Shown: positions 10,627-22,287, counted from the first letter of the stretch. The stretch: 64,000 nucleotides of DNA from Phlebotomus papatasi (GCF_024763615.1 NC_077224.1:16895078-16959077); one strand, 5' to 3'. Translations and numbers: made by a program. The notes: generated by a model from the sequence alone, not told the origin.

Positions 10627-11699
10627 TACTTAAGCATTGTTCGGAATCAAGCACGGTTCTTATACTGCCTTAAGCTTTTTCAATCGTAAATATTGTAAAT
10701 AAAATTCAAATAATCCAGAAAATGAAGAATCATGAAACATGGATGGTAACAGCATTTCATGTTAATATAATTGTAAATTTTATATAATAAAATAGAACCA
10801 TCTCCGTAGGTTTCAACTCATAAATTTCAAGCATAATACGCCGTTGTATATATGAATTTGCTATTAAGTTCAAAACATCACCCATTGAGACTGGGTAAAG
10901 GTGAACTTTTGGTGTATTGCCTTGCAGGTGAAGTTTATGAATTTTCCACCCGCATGACACTCATCATTTTCCGACCCCTCTGTGCGTCATTAAGGCTCTT
11001 TATACCCCAGTCTCCTCTCTCTCTCTCTTCCATATATTTTCCAAAAAGCATTATTACATTGTAATGTATACTAGTTGAAAACCAATGAGAAACTTATATT
11101 GTATGTAAATATCGTATAGATTAATTACACATGCCAACAGCAGTTTTCCACCCGTTTTAAGGTATAGGAAATCTCAAGCTCATTTTCTCATTTTCACCAT
11201 ATACATATAAATATATAGGCTCTCAGTCAGTACACAACCTGGGCTTCTTTAGCTTGACATGAAGGAGAGAGATGATTTTCACAATTTTCCTCCCTAAAAC
11301 CCAATTGCCTGACAAAACACTTCAAACTCATGGCACAACACCACAAAAATCAATCATTCTCCAACCTACCATGCAAATGCATTATAGACACACAAACTCC
11401 AAACTCACCTCAAAACTCCCACAAATCCCCCCATTATTGTGCTCCCATTCACCCCCCATATACACTTCAGATTAGTTATATTCATTTTACTTTACTCGAA
11501 AATCACCCTAGAAACCAATACTCCCAAAGTCAATAATTTCCCTATCAAATAATTCCCTTTTAGAGAGACAACATCTAAATACAAAAGCATCTCACCAGAA
11601 ATCTATTTACCAAATTCAAAAGGGTAAAATTGTCATTAGAACCAAAAGATTTTCTTCAGTACACGTGCAGTGAATTAACTCTTCTCACTCTCAATGCTA
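10627..11699. other. Low-repeat island, C-rich + strand, no gene
   Basis: The stretch contains pyrimidine-rich runs (CCTCTCTCTCTCTC near 11013-11027; many short CCC blocks at 11280-11460). Two overlapping frames of 67-68 codons (11272-11536) reflect the C-rich composition and resemble no known protein. No repeat was found. Confidence 0.5.
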
Positions 11700-12742
11700 A
11701 ATAACAGCTATTGAAAAAAGGGGTGACAAAGCATTCTCAGCTTTGTTGAATGCTCGAAATCTAAACTGATCTGTCTAACTCAGAAGGAAAAGCCTTGTGT
11801 TCAAGAGCTCAAATAAATAAATAAAATTTAAAAAATAAAATCTGTAAATTACTGTTTCATTACCGCTTCAAAAGTGCCTGGAATTGGTTCAGACTTGTCC
11901 AGAATTCCAAGACCTTTTCCAAATGAATACAAATTTAGGCGAATCGTTTGGGAAATATACTCCTCAGAACTTTTTTACAAGTTGATCTTGAAAATTCGTT
12001 AACAGGACTAATAGACGGGCATTGACAGTATATTGGGATCTAGCTTATTTGTGCATTTAGGACCACAATGTCACCCGAATTATGAAATTGATACATGTCA
12101 AATCGTTTGAAATCCCAGGGTTTTATGTGGATTGACAAGGTATTCCCTGCTTTGTGGAACGCTCGAATTTCAGATTGAGCTGTTTAACTCATAAGGAAGA
12201 GGCTCCTGCTTTACAGTTTGCGGACTTCTAAATAATATATCTGTAATGTCATTCATTACAGCTTCAAAACTGCTTGAAATCAGTTCAAGCTTCTACAGAA
12301 TTCCAAGACCTTTCAAATAAATTCAAATTTAGGCGAGTCATTTGGGAAATACGCTCCTCAGAGCCAATTTAAACTTCGACCTTGAAAAGTCCTTAAAAGG
12401 ACTGATAGACGGGTATTGACAGTATAATAGACTCTCGCTTATCATTGTATTTGGAACCAAAATGTCACGCAAATTATGGTATTCATACACACTAAATTTA
12501 ATTGAAATGATTTACTGGTTCATTAAAGCTTGAAAACTGTTTGGAATCAGTACAGACATGTTCGGAAGTCCAATACCTTCCCAACGAATTCATATTTAGT
12601 CGAATCGATTAAGAAATACGCTTTCCAGAGCCTTTTTAAACTTTGACCTTGAAAAATCCATTAAGAGGACTGATAGAAGGGCATTGGAAATACAATAGAC
12701 TCTCATTTAACTGCGCGGTTTGGACCAAAACGACACCTGGAT
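11700..12742 (+). repeat. Three diverged tandem units of ~270-400 bp
   Basis: The blocks recur in order. TCATTACCGCTTCAAAAGTG (~11856), TCATTACAGCTTCAAAACTG (~12251) and TCATTAAAGCTTGAAAACTG (~12521) head the shared part. Each is followed by CAGAATTCCAAGACCTT-like, TGGGAAATA[CT][AG]CTCCTCAG-like and GGACTGATAGACGGG-like segments, then a TAGACTCTCGCTTA-like segment. Units 1 and 2 also share an upstream part (TTTGTTGAATGCTCGAAATC and TTTGTGGAACGCTCGAATTT); unit 3 lacks it. The downstream TAGACTCTCGCTTA-like segment resembles the ends of the pogo-like MITEs at 53103 and 55392, so the array may be built from an old element of that kind. Confidence 0.7.
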
Positions 12743-13201
12743 CAGGGGCCCATCAAGCCTAATAAAAAGTGAAGATATTTTTCACTTTTCCTTCACTGAG
12801 AAAAAAGAGGGTGCGATTAACTTTTTTCCTCAGAACTTTAACACTTTTAGGTGTAAAAATATATCAACATTTTTTAATGTTAATTTTACACCTTTTTAAG
12901 GGTAAAATTAACATGAAAAGGGGTAATTTTAACCCCTAATACACCTGAAAAGGGTAATATTTACACCGATTTTGGATCAATATTGCAGGGTACAATACAA
13001 ATGGATCAATACAAATTTCCTCGTAGTTCTTGTATTATTTCGGCGAACATTATACAATATATATTTTTAGATAGCTTTCAATGCACAATTTCGAAATATA
13101 TCAGACTGATAAGTCAATTCTCTTCAGGAAAAAACTTGCCAATAGTCTTCAGTGCCTCTATGCAAAAACCTAAGGAAAAATTAAATGTCGAGAGGCCCCT
13201 G
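12743..13201. mobile_element. CAGGGGCC hAT-like MITE, copy 1 (interrupted)
   Basis: The left end is CAGGGGCCCATCAAGCCTAA and the right end is GTCGAGAGGCCCCTG. The same termini and interior (TCGTAGTTCTTGTAT, AATATATCAGACTGATAAGT, AAAAAACTTGCCAATAGTCT) occur at 24042-24319. The flanks CCTGGAT and CATGGAT look like a mutated 7-8-bp duplication. Known: CAGGG-type ends with 8-bp duplications are typical of hAT transposons. The extra length comes from the CACTGAG MITE at 12794-12991 inserted after TTCACTTTTCCTT. The host site is unit 3 of the tandem array at 11700, whose continuation (GGATTATGAAATTGACAC) resumes at 13205. Confidence 0.85.
12794..12991 (-). mobile_element. CACTGAG-family MITE, copy 2 (truncated, reverse)
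   Basis: It begins CACTGAGAAAAAAGAGGGTG and CGATTAACTTTTTTCCTCAG and runs in reverse orientation relative to copies 1 and 3. It stops after ATCAATATTGCAGGGTA, so about 55 bp including the second TIR are missing. It is nested in the hAT-like MITE 12743-13201, so it or the truncation event came later than that insertion. Confidence 0.8.
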
Positions 13202-14367
13202 CATGGATTATGAAATTGACACACTTTTTTAAATGCAACTGATTTTTGGATTATTTTATATCACTCGGTCGAAGAGGATACAAACAAGTGACAGCCTGTT
13301 GCAACACGATCAATAATTTTCAAAAACCAAAAAAAATTCACCCCCTGGATCAACTTTTCAAAAGTCTCCTAAATATTTTAAATCACAAGCAATAAATGAT
13401 TTGTAACTTCAAAATAACATAAGCGATCTATAAACGGATAAGCATTCTGACAGAACTTTGACAGCAAATGTCACCTAGCAAAACAAATGTCAAAATACGA
13501 TCCCATAGTAGAGGCAATTGTGACATTTCAAGGATTCAAAAAATCCAGCAATTACGTATACCGCTCCATCTACAAAATCGAGCAAATAATGTATAAAGGA
13601 TTCAATCTACCTCCCCACAATCAATCGTTGAATGTCTATTTCGTCAAAATCGAGGGAAAAAGGTGTGATGAGAAATATTCATGTGTTTGTTGTTTATAGA
13701 ACGTGAACACCAAGAAATTGCCTTAAATTTCCGTACCAATAAAATCTAATCTAATTATAGAATCCCAACACCTTTGGCTCACATCACCAAAACCTCTCCA
13801 TATTGGAAAATTCAACCGATCCCCAAATCCAAACAACATACACTCTATATAACACACCACAAATATACTCAATGTTTAGAGTATATATGAGTTATTTTGA
13901 TGCTCCGAGTTTTTGAGATACAACGAGAAAAAAAAGCTCAGAGGTTCAGTAAAAAAAAAGCATCACATGAGACATTATATATACATATACTATGCAAAAA
14001 AAAAAAAACAAAGTGCTTGTGAAAAATTTTCATCATAATTTTCATCTCGGTGATGGAAATAATTGATTTTCCAGTGTGACGCACACCAAAAAGGTGTCGA
14101 CATCAATCAACAGTTTAATTTGTCACCTCTTGTGATTGGAGTCCATTCTGAAAAGGTCCAATGAATGGGGACTAAAATGAATGAGAGGACTCTTTTTTTT
14201 TTTAAAGAAGAAATAAAGAATACAAAGTACACCCTCACATGCCTCACATTTTCCATGTCACACCCGGCATACATCGAGTTTCCACACGAACACAATATAC
14301 TACCCGGTTGATCAAACGTAATACGTGTGCAACCAAAGAATGGAATGCTAAATACGTGACAGGTTTA
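13202..14367. other. Unassigned DNA, no gene recognised
   Basis: A 70-codon + strand frame (13487-13699) has no recognisable domain. It is followed at 13738-13762 by AATAAAATCTAATCTAATTA, which could be a SINE-like simple tail or a chance polyadenylation-like motif. From 13850 to 14360 the DNA resembles the low-repeat islands, with poly-A runs at 13950-14015. Confidence 0.4.
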
Positions 14368-14581
14368 GGGGAAGTACTCTCCCTTCGAACGTTCATGCTT
14401 TCGAATAACGTGAATTTTCTTTTAGTTTTCCTAAGAGACTTACACATTTCTATTAAATATTAGTTGGCTTATCATCAATTGTTGATAATTCCGTGATAAC
14501 TTATTGTAAATCTTTTACGAAAAACAAAAGAAATTCACATTATTCGAAGGCATGAACGTTCGAAGGGAGAGCACTTTTCCC
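14368..14581. mobile_element. GGGGAAGTACTCTCCC MITE, copy 1, TA target
   Basis: TIRs of about 55 bp: the left starts GGGGAAGTACTCTCCCTTCG and AACGTTCATGC, and the right is its inverse ending GGGAGAGCACTTTTCCC. TA flanks both ends (14366-14367 and 14582-14583). The length is 214 bp and it is non-coding. A half copy lies at 21073-21600, where another MITE has jumped in. Confidence 0.85.
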
Positions 14582-14583
14582 TA

Positions 14584-15590
14584 CTAAATAAATTGAAGAG
14601 TCTCGCAAAGAAATATCTAAGAGAACACTCAGAAATTTAAATTAGTCAATATTTATTTTTTCTAAAATTACAAAATCAAGTGCAGGGCCTAAAATTCCAT
14701 GCCCTGTGATATCCCTGACCTGAATTTATGACAAAGCGAGAAAAGACATGATTTGTCCATTGAGGAGGACTTGGAGTCTGAGCCGAAAGCTTTGGGAAAA
14801 ATCTAAATTTTCTAAGCTGACCTTTCCCTGACCTGTCCCTGACATTCACCGATTCCGCCGGTTCCCATTACTAGGATATAACCCGTCGGATAATATTTTT
14901 AATAAGCGGAATAGACTAACGTGTTTCCGAATCAAACGTACTTCTATGCAAAAATCCGTAACTTTTCGTGTTGTCAAGCTTAACAACCTGAAGCGGTTTC
15001 CAAACCAGGCCCACTTCCTGAAGGCCAGGATCGGCCAGGATTTTCTAACCAACCAATTGCAGGGATTTATCAAGGTAAATTAAAGTAATTACTATAAAAA
15101 TTCAATTGTATTCTCCAAAATATTGACTATTGAGAAGTTACAATAGTTAGATTATGCCAAGACCGTAAGTCTGAAGCTCTTATAACTGTCGAAGACAAAT
15201 ATAGAATTAAGATTTTCCGAAAATTTAAAGGTTATACGTATTCCAGTATCTTACCCTATCATTTCGAATTCTAGTTAAAGATGTTGTTACCGTCAACGCT
15301 ATCAACATTTATTGTAGGCTGGGCAATTAACCATAAAGTAAAGATGGATAAGGATACTTGGTACCCAAAAGTTTGTGCCACACAATTAAGGTTTTCCGAA
15401 CAATATAACATTAATGAACCTTTGAATAGTAGTTAACTAAAACTAAGACTAGAACTGTTGCCTAAACTTTTACTTGAGGCTGGGCACTCAGTCATACTCA
15501 TACCGGAAAGATGCATCAAGACATTTCATGTACGAGAGTTCGATCGTCTCTTCCCTCAGAACGAACGATGTTAAACAATGTAACAACAAG
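14584..15590. other. Unassigned DNA
   Basis: No gene was recognised. A 75-codon minus-strand frame (15073-14846) has no known motif. No repeats shared with the rest of the window were noticed. Confidence 0.4.
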
Positions 15591-15843
15591 CACTGAGAGA
15601 AATCCGAAAAAGGTAAAATAACATTCCGGAAAAGTTAATTTTACCCTGCAGTATTGATCCGAAATCGGTGTAAATATTATGCTTTTTAGGTGAATTAGGG
15701 GTTAAAGTTACCCTTTTTTCATGTTAATTTTACCCTTAAAAAGGTGTAAAATTAACATTAAAAAATGTTGATATAAATTTTACAGCTATAAAGTGTTAAA
15801 ATTATGAGGAAAAAAAGTTAATCGCACCCTTTTTTTCTCAGTG
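15591..15843 (+). mobile_element. CACTGAG-family MITE, copy 3 (complete)
   Basis: This 253-bp copy keeps both ends: CACTGAGAGAAATCCGAAAA at the left and CTTTTTTTCTCAGTG at the right. It is the best reference for the family (see 1530 and 12794). The interior carries GGTAAAATAACATTCCGGAA, GTTAATTTTACCCTGCAGTA and the inverted pair AAAATTAACATTAAAA / TGTTAATTTTACCC. The flanking bases (AG, GG) do not give a clear TA duplication, so the superfamily is left open. Confidence 0.85.
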
Positions 15844-18467
15844 GGGGTACACAGTTTACGATAAGGAAATGTATCACTACAGAAGTTGAAAGAACGAATT
15901 TAAAAGTAAGAAAATTTTAGTAACCATTGAAAAGCGACTTCCAAGACTTAGAGTGACCTACCATAGAGAGCTCTCCAATTGAAAATACAGAAATAGCCAT
16001 GACAATGCATTTGGTCAATACCCACATCCCATTCAATTTTAATACATGCGATAATAAGAAAAATATAATAATATTTGAATAAAATTCTTTCTCTGAATTT
16101 ACCAATCTTTCGGTTGTATTTCAAGCACCTCATGTCGTTACTCTTGACTAAATGTGAGGAGACACTTTCTAATTGCATGTGTTATTAATAACTGCTCATC
16201 AAAAAACATAATGCTTCTCATACAAAATTCCTCCATCTCTTTTGCCTTCAACCTTTATGGTTCTTTCCTACCTGAACCCAGGAGAAGAGGCTCATACTGG
16301 GTTCACAGTATAATGAGAATTTTTATTAATATCACTCCAGGATAAATTTATAATATTCTCATTTGCACACATATACAAAAGTGAATGGTATAGAGAGCAT
16401 GAGACCAAAGTACACAATATTGTGGCATATAAGTATATATTGGTGTGTTGGTGCTTCATTAAATGTCATTGAACGGATAAATCGATATGATAAGGGAATT
16501 AATTAGACTGCCATATGCACATAATGACGTTGCCGCGTCATGAAAACGACGCTCGTTTCCATCACCATTTCACAATACCACCCACCGCTCGCCCCCTAAC
16601 CCAACTTTTCACTGAGCTTTTCCCATATAACCCAAACCCCACCCCTCCCCCCGCCCTAGGCTCATGCCCATACCTTTTCATTTCTAACACCTCCACCCAT
16701 CTGTCCCGCATGAGCTACCACCAGCAAAACCAAAAGTTCTCCTATTCGATCGAAGAGTTATATACAAAGAGCAGTATGAAAATAAATATTCCACCACCAG
16801 GGACAAGATATAATCAATCTACACTGTAATTAATTTTAATGACATTTTCCGATTAGCCCATTAAAAGGACGAAATATCTATCTCACACCAAACTATTAAA
16901 ACTCAAACAAAACACAAGGTATTATTAAAAGGTGTTAAAAATTTAAATGGTTAATAAGAGAGATATTATTTAAAAAAAAGGCACTTGTTTTTGTTGGAGA
17001 AAGAATATACTTGAAAATGCATGAAGGTCATATTCCCTCAGGGAGCGCTGACTTATTGAACAAGAAGTCATTTATCAAGGTCTTCACGTTGTTATCTCAA
17101 ACCGTTTGACCTGTAAGATCAATACTTGCAAATTCTAATTTTTGTTTACAGATATACAGCTAGAACTGATGAGAAGTTTCCGATTATCGTTTCCAAAAAC
17201 GATATATCTAGGATACCTTTTTGAAAATGCATAGAAAACCAGCAAAATAAGACATTTTCACACAATGGTAAAATTCATGTGAAAAACACTTTTGGTAAAG
17301 AACCACTACTTCGGGTTAAGGAGTGGTGCTTACAAGCTTGGAACTGAGTAGGGAGACTCACAATTATTAGGTTTGTCTTGAATAGTCTGCTAATTGAGCG
17401 AAAATCATTATAGTTAGTCAAGCAATCAGCAAAGTTCTTAGAGTACATTGCAGCCGAGTTAGTACACTTTTGCTTTCTAGATACTTGATTTAGCATTTGA
17501 CAGAGTATGTAGCCTTCGTCCTATTTGTAGGAGTTTGTAGCCTTCGTCCTAATTAGTCTGACAATTTATGTGCTGGATATACCTGAGGCTTAAGTCGAGT
17601 GACGTTTGAACGTCATTTTAATCAAAATGATGATCAGTAGTGCAGTGCCAAGCCCTGTGTATGTCTTCGATGCCTCCTTTATCTACTCATGCTGATCCCT
17701 ATTCGTTAAGCGTTTCTCCACGCTTTACAAAAAGTTTTCCGAGTCTTAAGTCATAAGTTATCCCATCCATTTCCCTTTCTTGTTGCAATATCATTTATCG
17801 ATCTATAAATGGCGAACTCATCTCTGACGAATGGATAGGTCTACCGTTCTACTCTTAACCCATCCCTTACCATGGTATTATATATCATACGCAAATTGAG
17901 TGATTTTAGAGGATTTATTCCTGGACAATTTTCATCCGAATTGCTGTCGGGAATGGATTTTTAGTAACTTTAGTTCTTCAATTACTTGGGAAAAATGGTC
18001 CGACAAAGATGAAAATGCATTCTCTTGTTGTTTTATAGATTCAAGGAAGGTAATGCAAAATTTTTGTTCAAAATGGCGGACGGAAAATCCGACATCCGAT
18101 TGAGTTTGTTAAAATTGGCCTCTTTCTCCTTTCCTGATTTAAATTCTAGTTACCAATTTGTTTCCTTGGAAAATTACTCTATCTAAAGCAATAGAGTTTG
18201 TAATGAATTAATGCACACAATTTAAATTCAGTGACCATTAAGATGTGTGTTTGACAGGGGCTCCCCGCGCTCCCATAATAGATATTTTTTGTTTTCAAAA
18301 AAATCATCTACTAATTTGTAGGAAACTAATCCCAAATTATGAATATTCTATGTCAAGTATTTCTAGTACATTGACTAAACTTAAAAAATTGAAATTGAAA
18401 AGAAGTAGGCGATACACAAGCTAAGCGTCTGCACGGAACCTGAAAAATTATTTTTAAAGATATAGCT
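15844..18467. other. Low-repeat DNA with one small tandem duplication
   Basis: No gene was recognised. A 104-codon + strand frame at 16515-16829 lies in C-rich DNA and looks like chance. At 17508-17555 a ~29-bp unit (GTAGCCTTCGTCCTA) is repeated twice. The rest shows no TIR pair or array. Confidence 0.45.
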
Positions 18468-19128
18468 GAAGGCTTTTAGGCTTCGAACATAGTTTCGCTT
18501 CGAATACTTCATATTTGTTCCATATTTCTTTAATGATTCTGACCTATATGTATGTGGTGATTTTAATAGCTAGACTTAAGTCGCACATTATCTGAAAAAA
18601 TAATAGGTCATATTCATTGAATTCATTAAAGAAATATGGGAAGAGTAGGGTGGAGTCTACACTTGTGGATGTTATACACTTATGAACAGCGTGCAAAAAT
18701 CTTAAGTTCTTACCTAAAACAGATTTCGAAAGGTCAGTTAGTTTATGATGTAATTAACAAATTTTGTGATATTTTGAAAACTGTTTTAAGTGTATAACAT
18801 CCATAATTGTAAACTCCACCCCAGGGGCATGTCCCAAATGTTTCTAGCGCGCCGAAAAAACTTTTGAGTTTATTAGCTGTTTTCTGTCATTGTAGAATAA
18901 ATTAGCAAGAAATACTATAACAAAATAAAAGCCAATTTAATAACGAAGAGGCAACCGAAAACCCGAAATTGGCAACCTACGTAGTTTTGAAGATATCTCG
19001 TGAAATGTGTACGAAAACAGGAAAAACTTTCCACTAAAACTGGTCGCATTTTTCAGAGATAATGTCACCCCACTGCTCCACCCTATATGATGTGTTCGAA
19101 GCCAGAGTGTGCGAAACCTAAAATTTAC
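18468..19128. mobile_element. TIR element, family E copy 2 (interrupted)
   Basis: The left end GAAGGCTTTTAGGCTTCGAA and the right end (GTGTTCGAAGCCAGAGTGTG, CGAAACCTAAAATTT) are inverted copies, matching family E copy 1 at 1444-1860. The left arm's CATATTTCTTTAATGA pairs with TCATTAAAGAAATATG before the insertion point. A 436-bp GGGTGGAG element (18648-19083) sits close to the right arm. Confidence 0.65.
18648..19083. mobile_element. GGGTGGAG TIR element nested in family E, TA target
   Basis: The ends GGGTGGAG and CTCCACCC are flanked by TA (18646-18647 and 19084-19085). Inside, GAGTCTACACTTGTGGATGT and TATACACTT recur in inverse orientation at about 18789-18823 (AAGTGTATAACATCCATAAT, TGTAAACTCCACCCC). 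So either the element contains an inner palindrome of ~176 bp plus a 260-bp extension, or two related ends are nested. No coding capacity. Confidence 0.65.
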
Positions 19129-21072
19129 TAAAATTCAAGGAATGAGCAATACGTACAATTTTTTAAGATTATTGTCTGTCTATTCTTGTCATTTTTATAG
19201 GTTAAATATCGCGAGATAGCGATATTGGATTTTCAAAAGACCCTCCCTGTGTAAACCGAACGGGCCATAACTTTAATTTTCCTGTACTCCCTTCCTTGTC
19301 CTCTAAATTCACAGAGATTTAACAGTCATTCAAAATATGTATTTAAGGGGACAACCTCGACATTCAAACATGGTATAAGGGTTGGTCCACTGGGTACTGG
19401 AGACAGTCAATTGAGACAGTGGTATTTGAAGCAATAATCCATAAAAGAAGAGAGGCATATTTTGACAAAAATATTTTCACGATGCCCTTTTATGGGTTAC
19501 CCTTCTCGTGAAATAAATAAATATATTGATTAGACCATAAAGAAATGATTGTCGATTTATTTTCCCACCAAATTGGGATATTTTATCCTCCAAAGAGGCT
19601 ATAGTGATGGGTTCTGAAATTTTGAAAGCTTTTTGATTTCCTCGCAATTTGTTGTGCTGAACCCTAGTCTCAATACCATTCCAGTTTAATAATTCATTGT
19701 TCCGGAATCTATTGGAAAATTATTAAGTGAATAAATTTAAATGGGGTATACTGGATAGAAGGGTAGAAAAGGAACGATTTTCAAAATCAATTGAGATTAC
19801 AGAAGCAAGAGAAAAGGCCGGATTTTCCGCGTACGATTATTGAATTCAATAGAGAATAAAGAACCGTATAAATTTCTTTGGTCATTTTGATGAAAAGCAT
19901 TTGTGGGATTGAACATTCTTCGGGGCAAAAAAAAATCTGAATAACATTCCATCGTCCTTCAAATTCAATCGGTATGGGGCACAATGTCCATGTGAAAAAT
20001 GTCCCTTTTATTCTTATATTCCTTCAAAATGTCCCCTCTCTCATTCTAAATTACAACCAATATTCTTTTCATGGCTGGAGAAACCTCTTCCAGCATTACA
20101 TATACCATCCAATGCTTTAAGGGTCATTTTCTCTCAAAATGATTGAAGAAAATTAAATAAAATTGCACACAATTTCCATTGTTAATTTGCACATTTCCAT
20201 ATTATACGGTTCTTTGTCTCCCATTATGGGCTCTTTCTCACTCGTACATTTTCCGAGAGTATCCCCCCTCTCATTTGCTTTAAAAGTTGCCCGGAAAATA
20301 CAATATATGTATATATACATATATACCAATGAGAGTTTCATATGGGAAAAGATGATTTTATACTTGGACTTGGGCACTAACCATTGTGTATATAGAATAT
20401 ATATGTACATATATATGGAGGAATTACACGTATTATGGATATGGTGTAGCTTTTACAACATTGTCGTGTGAAATGCAAATGGCCCAGCCATGAAATGCAT
20501 GACCTGTGCGCGCATGCCTATTAAATTTATCGCAATATCACATCTCGCCCTTATTTCATACCACCCTACCCCCCCCCCCCCCCCATACCCCTCAACAAAC
20601 ACACATCATACCTCCCAAACCACCCTCTTCATTCTTGTTGTGAGTTTTACACTTTTGCCCACACAAACGTAAAAGCTCTTTATTTTTTTCTCTTGTCGTA
20701 ATTCCCAAAAACCTCCCTTCGATATGCTCAAAAATGTATACTAACAGTGTTTTTCGGTTGATCCTCGGATGAAGTACTTCAAAAACCAAAATAAAAAAGT
20801 CATCAGACAAGTGCTATGAACCCCTTCATTTCATTTAACCTATCATTATCAAAGTTTTCTCTGCGCCCCAATCCTGAAATCACCTTTTCTGAAACAATTC
20901 ACCATAATGGTGTTATCAAGATTAAGGAAAAATTACATTGGAATGTCCTACAACTCCGTTTGAGAACAGCGTTGGAAAGTTTATTTCTATATCTGACAAT
21001 CTAAACTTCGAAAAGTATTTAGATAAAGATTTCAGAGAAGTTACGGTACGGGCAACTGAAGCAGTAGTAAAC
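19129..21072. other. Low-repeat island, no gene recognised
   Basis: The stretch contains a poly-C run of 16 at about 20569-20584 and alternating AT/purine stretches at 20302-20330 and 20390-20420 (ATATGTATATATACATATAT). Overlapping frames of 60-102 codons on both strands look like chance. No TIR or tandem repeat was found. Confidence 0.5.
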
Positions 21073-21600
21073 ATGGGGTAGGGAAAAATACTATCCCTTC
21101 GAACGTTCATGCCTCCGAATAATGTGAATTTTCTTTTAGTTTTCCTAACAGCGTTATCACACTTGCACATTAAAATTTTAATGTGATTCACATTAATTGT
21201 CGCTTGTGGGCGCCAAATATGTTATTTGTGTCTTTGAGTCACTTAATATTTGGGGTTTTTCTATTTATTGATAAAGAAGTGGACTTGGCTTGCAAAAATA
21301 AGTTTAAATTTAGCTAAAGCACAAATATTTTTCACATTAAAAAATTAAAGAGAAAATCGCATTAATTTTTCGCATTAATGCTATAAATCAATTTATATCA
21401 ATGTTTGCGGGCCAAGTCTACCTTTTTATCAACAAATAGATCAAATTTTGAATATAAAATTATTCAAACACACAAATTACACATTTGGACTCTCACCAGC
21501 GACAATTAATGTGAATCATATTAAAACTTTAATGTGCAAGTGTGATAACACAGTAAGAAACTTACACATTTCCATTTTCTATTTTGTTGAAATAAATGCC
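21073..21600. mobile_element. GGGGAAGTACTCTCCC MITE, copy 2 (partial, interrupted)
   Basis: From GGGTAGGGAAAAATACTATC and CCTTCGAACGTTCATGCC to TTTTCTTTTAGTTTTCCTAA this matches the left part of 14368-14581. After an inserted 400-bp MITE the host resumes with GAAACTTACACATTTCC, just as in copy 1. The right TIR is not recognisable, so this copy is truncated or decayed downstream. Confidence 0.7.
21153..21552. mobile_element. CAGnGTTATCACACTTGCAC MITE with ~55-bp TIRs, TAA target
   Basis: The left end CAGCGTTATCACACTTGCAC and the inverse of the right end CTGTGTTATCACACTTGCAC begin TIRs that run past CACATTAATTGTCGCT. TAA flanks both sides, and the host MITE can be read across the site by comparison with 14368-14581, which fixes the boundaries. 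A 3-bp TAA duplication fits PIF/Harbinger-type insertion. That assignment is inference. Confidence 0.8.
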
Positions 21601-21802
21601 AATTTCTTGAACTTTCTCACATTTGTGTAACTCGTCGGTTTAAACGTTCGAAATTACAACGGGTTTTTAGGTAAGTTCTCCCTGATAAACCTTCGAAGCC
21701 GTAAAGGAAGTTATTTTTCTATGTTATTATCTAAGTTATTTTTACTTTTCTCCCTTACTTTTTTAAGATATCGTTCGAATTTGTATTTGACTTGAGTGGT
21801 CT

Positions 21803-22029
21803 CCCAGCGAGCACCAAATGCTAACCGATTGCAATTCAGCTGAAAACATATGCATTTTCAGCTGAATTCTGCTAACCTTAAAACAAAATTGGCGATTCAG
21901 TGCCATTTCCATATATTTGGTTAGCACTTTTTGTTCGACAACTGCTGATCAGTCAGCAAATTTTTGCTATTCGATTCAGCAAAAATATGCTGAAAACGCT
22001 ACTTTTTTCAGCTAAGTGTGCTCGCTGGG
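21803..22029. mobile_element. CCCAGCGAGCAC MITE
   Basis: The left end CCCAGCGAGCAC and the right end GTGCTCGCTGGG are perfect 12-bp inverted copies enclosing 227 bp. The interior holds a further strong palindrome at 21836-21869 (ATTCAGCTGAAAACATATGC followed by ATTTTCAGCTGAAT) and several AGCAAAAAT/ATTTTTGCT inversions. CT flanks both ends, so the duplication is short or unclear. From memory, such ends are common in insect MITEs. Confidence 0.75.
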
Positions 22030-22133
22030 CTGCTAACAATTGAGCGTCAATTGATAACAGAGTTCCGGACTTTGTTCCATTTAGTCAGACACCTTACCCA
22101 CTTGGTTGATCATTTGAGGTAGTGTTTAATTTC

Positions 22134-22195
22134 CGTACAGAGAAATCGTCAATCGGAGCAAATGCCACTCAAATCATCCAGTTTTTTCTCAGTGA
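22134..22195. mobile_element. Very short CACTGAGAAAAA-ended relic
   Basis: ACAGAGAAATCG at the left and TTTTTTCTCAGTG at the right enclose about 60 bp. The right end is identical to the inverse of the CACTGAG MITE terminus. It may be an internally deleted copy, or a chance pair of ends. Confidence 0.4.
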
Positions 22196-22202
22196 AGATA
22201 GG

Positions 22203-22287
22203 AAAAATTCCTGCCTCCACCCAGAATCGAACTGGAGACCTCTTGTTAACTAGACGAGTGCTCTACCAACTGAGCTATTAAAGACTA
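22203..22287 (-). repeat. tRNA-derived SINE B head, copy 1 (or tRNA pseudogene)
   Basis: On the minus strand TAGCTCAGTTGGTAGAGCA is a good A box and GTCTCCAGTTCGATTCTGG a good B box, at tRNA spacing. The T arm pairs fully (TCCAG with CTGGG, one wobble) and a 7-bp acceptor helix with wobbles can be drawn (GTCTTTA with TGGAGGC). There is one extra base between acceptor and D arm and one mismatch in the anticodon stem (CTCGT with ACAAG). A related head at 27762-27824 shows this is a dispersed family. A functional tRNA gene is unlikely. Confidence 0.65.

Noticed and set aside
13738..13762. Polyadenylation signal ending a small gene at 13487-13699
   Set aside because: AATAAA is frequent in AT-rich DNA, and the upstream 70-codon frame has no recognisable sequence.
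22203..22287. Functional tRNA gene
   Set aside because: A and B boxes are good, but there is an extra base before the D arm, a mismatch in the anticodon stem and a related dispersed copy at 27762. SINE or pseudogene is more likely.
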